Shown here: piece by piece, positions 63,476-64,000 of the stretch
How positions within the stretch are numbered: the stretch's first letter is position 1
Layout: every line of letters starts with the position of its first letter
Source: Rathayibacter tritici
GTDB lineage: Bacteria > Actinomycetota > Actinomycetes > Actinomycetales > Microbacteriaceae
Assembly: GCF_002932875.1 (NCBI RefSeq)
Contig: NZ_PSWS01000023.1
Span: forward strand, 1-64,000
Reading direction: 5' to 3'
DNA length: 64,000 bases
Translations under genes and position numbers: made by a program
The notes under the pieces: model-generated
Told to the model about the DNA's origin: nothing
The model's database searches: none
What the model saw: the letters and a program-made list of their open reading frames with translations, nothing else

Positions 63476-64000
63476 ATGCCCGCTGAGACACCGCGATATA
63501 AGTACTCGCTCCGGGGACAGGATGCGCTGGCTTGGCTCGCCGAACGGGATATGTGCGGCGAGGACGTCGGCGACTCCGAAATTCGACTGGTCGCCGACGA
63601 GATCGTCCTCCCCGACCTCCGAATGGCTCGCCTCTGGCACACTGCCGCCTCTTACAGCATCGCCCGGACCTCTCCGGCGGCCCTGCTGCTGCTCCAGATC
63701 GAGGGGACGTGCACGATCGACTCGGACGAGTGGAACGAGCCGGCCGAGCTCGGGCCGGGAGACGCCGCCGTGCTCCCGGGCGGGACCCGCTTCCTCCTCT
63801 CCTCGGAGTCCACGACTGCCCGGTACGAGCTCGACTACGAACTCGACGTCCTCCCGCCCGCTGCTCGCGAGGAGCTCGCACGGGGGAAGATCCTCGTCGC
63901 CCCCGCGAGGGAGTACCGGGACGCGGTCGCTGCGACGTCGAACGCGGCGCTGAACTCGGGCATGAGCCTGCGCGATGCCGGGTTCTCGGACTTTGCGGCA
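63476..64000 (+). CDS. AraC-type sensor domain protein, partial (runs off the window)
   Basis: 175 codons are open to the end of the window; the 3' end is missing. ATG at 63476 with GAGGAGAGGA upstream. The sequence (RLWHTAASYSIARTSPAALL, then LGPGDAAVLPGGTRFLLSSE) is paralogous to the sensor half of the protein at 60951. Whether it ends in an ANTAR or an AraC DNA-binding domain cannot be seen. Confidence 0.7.
   Translation, partial: MPAETPRYKYSLRGQDALAWLAERDMCGEDVGDSEIRLVADEIVLPDLRMARLWHTAASYSIARTSPAALLLLQIEGTCTIDSDEWNEPAELGPGDAAVLPGGTRFLLSSESTTARYELDYELDVLPPAAREELARGKILVAPAREYRDAVAATSNAALNSGMSLRDAGFSDFAA

Overview
The window is a high-G+C actinobacterial chromosome segment centred on the replication origin. 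Gene order (fhaA-fhaB-pstP-rodA-pbpA-pknA-pknB, then sortase/pabA/crgA; gyrA-gyrB-dciA-recF-gnd-dnaN-dnaA-rpmH-rnpA-yidD-yidC-jag-rsmG-parA-parB; trxA-trxB-murJ-pcnA; rpsF-ssb-rpsR-rplI-dnaB), a DUF3566 gene after gyrA, an F420-type LLM oxidoreductase and several GTG starts point to Microbacteriaceae (Rathayibacter/Clavibacter/Curtobacterium-like). Genus cannot be fixed by eye. There are no rRNA genes and I see no CRISPR array or insertion sequence.

Layout. 0.3-9.3 kb: cell-wall, division and Ser/Thr-kinase operon on the plus strand. 9.4-16.1 kb: AraC regulator, pabA, a tiny membrane protein, class E sortase, crgA, PrmC-like methyltransferase, rhomboid protease, cyclophilin and a coiled membrane protein. 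16.1-22.9 kb: an accessory island carrying a compact linaridin (RiPP) gene cluster, bounded by a perfect 65-bp direct repeat. 23.0-24.6 kb: Nudix hydrolase, a frameshifted thioredoxin-like gene, a lipoprotein and tRNA-Ala/tRNA-Ile. 24.7-36.1 kb: gyrA, gyrB, dciA-like, recF, gnd, dnaN and dnaA on the minus strand, with oriC between dnaA and dnaN. 36.7-44.9 kb: rpmH to parB on the plus strand, four parS sites, a D-Ala-D-Ala-ligase-like gene, an aminotransferase and trxA. 45-55.3 kb: trxB, murJ, DUF6049, CCA transferase, ribosomal/ssb operon and dnaB. 55.4-64 kb: accessory genes (Fic, S4 protein, NYN + DUF5343 pair, LLM oxidoreductase, ANTAR regulators, lipoprotein, TetR fragment, partial AraC-type sensor protein).

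The most interesting system is the linaridin cluster. A 54-residue precursor at 19569-19733 has a leader with a FANxxL-type motif, a PAM junction and a 22-residue core ending GSTVCLIC, matching the cypemycin-type plan (two C-terminal cysteines for aminovinyl-cysteine). It is followed by three translationally coupled genes: a membrane/alpha-beta-hydrolase protein (CypH/LinH-like), a small DUF5819-like membrane protein (CypL/LinL-like) and a flavoprotein cysteine decarboxylase (CypD-like). An upstream HTH regulator with its own palindrome, an ABC ATPase and a large membrane protein complete the cluster. No N-methyltransferase or dedicated peptidase is visible, so the N-terminus of the product should differ from cypemycin. 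The flanking repeat plus a decayed Nudix fragment on the left suggest acquisition by recombination next to the Nudix locus.

Other points worth a second look: DnaA-box clusters away from oriC (13.6 kb and upstream of dnaB), a perfect 23-bp inverted repeat covering the gyrB stop codon, an AraC-type-sensor/ANTAR fusion, and a NYN/DUF5343 pair behind an operator with four TGTGGCA half-sites.
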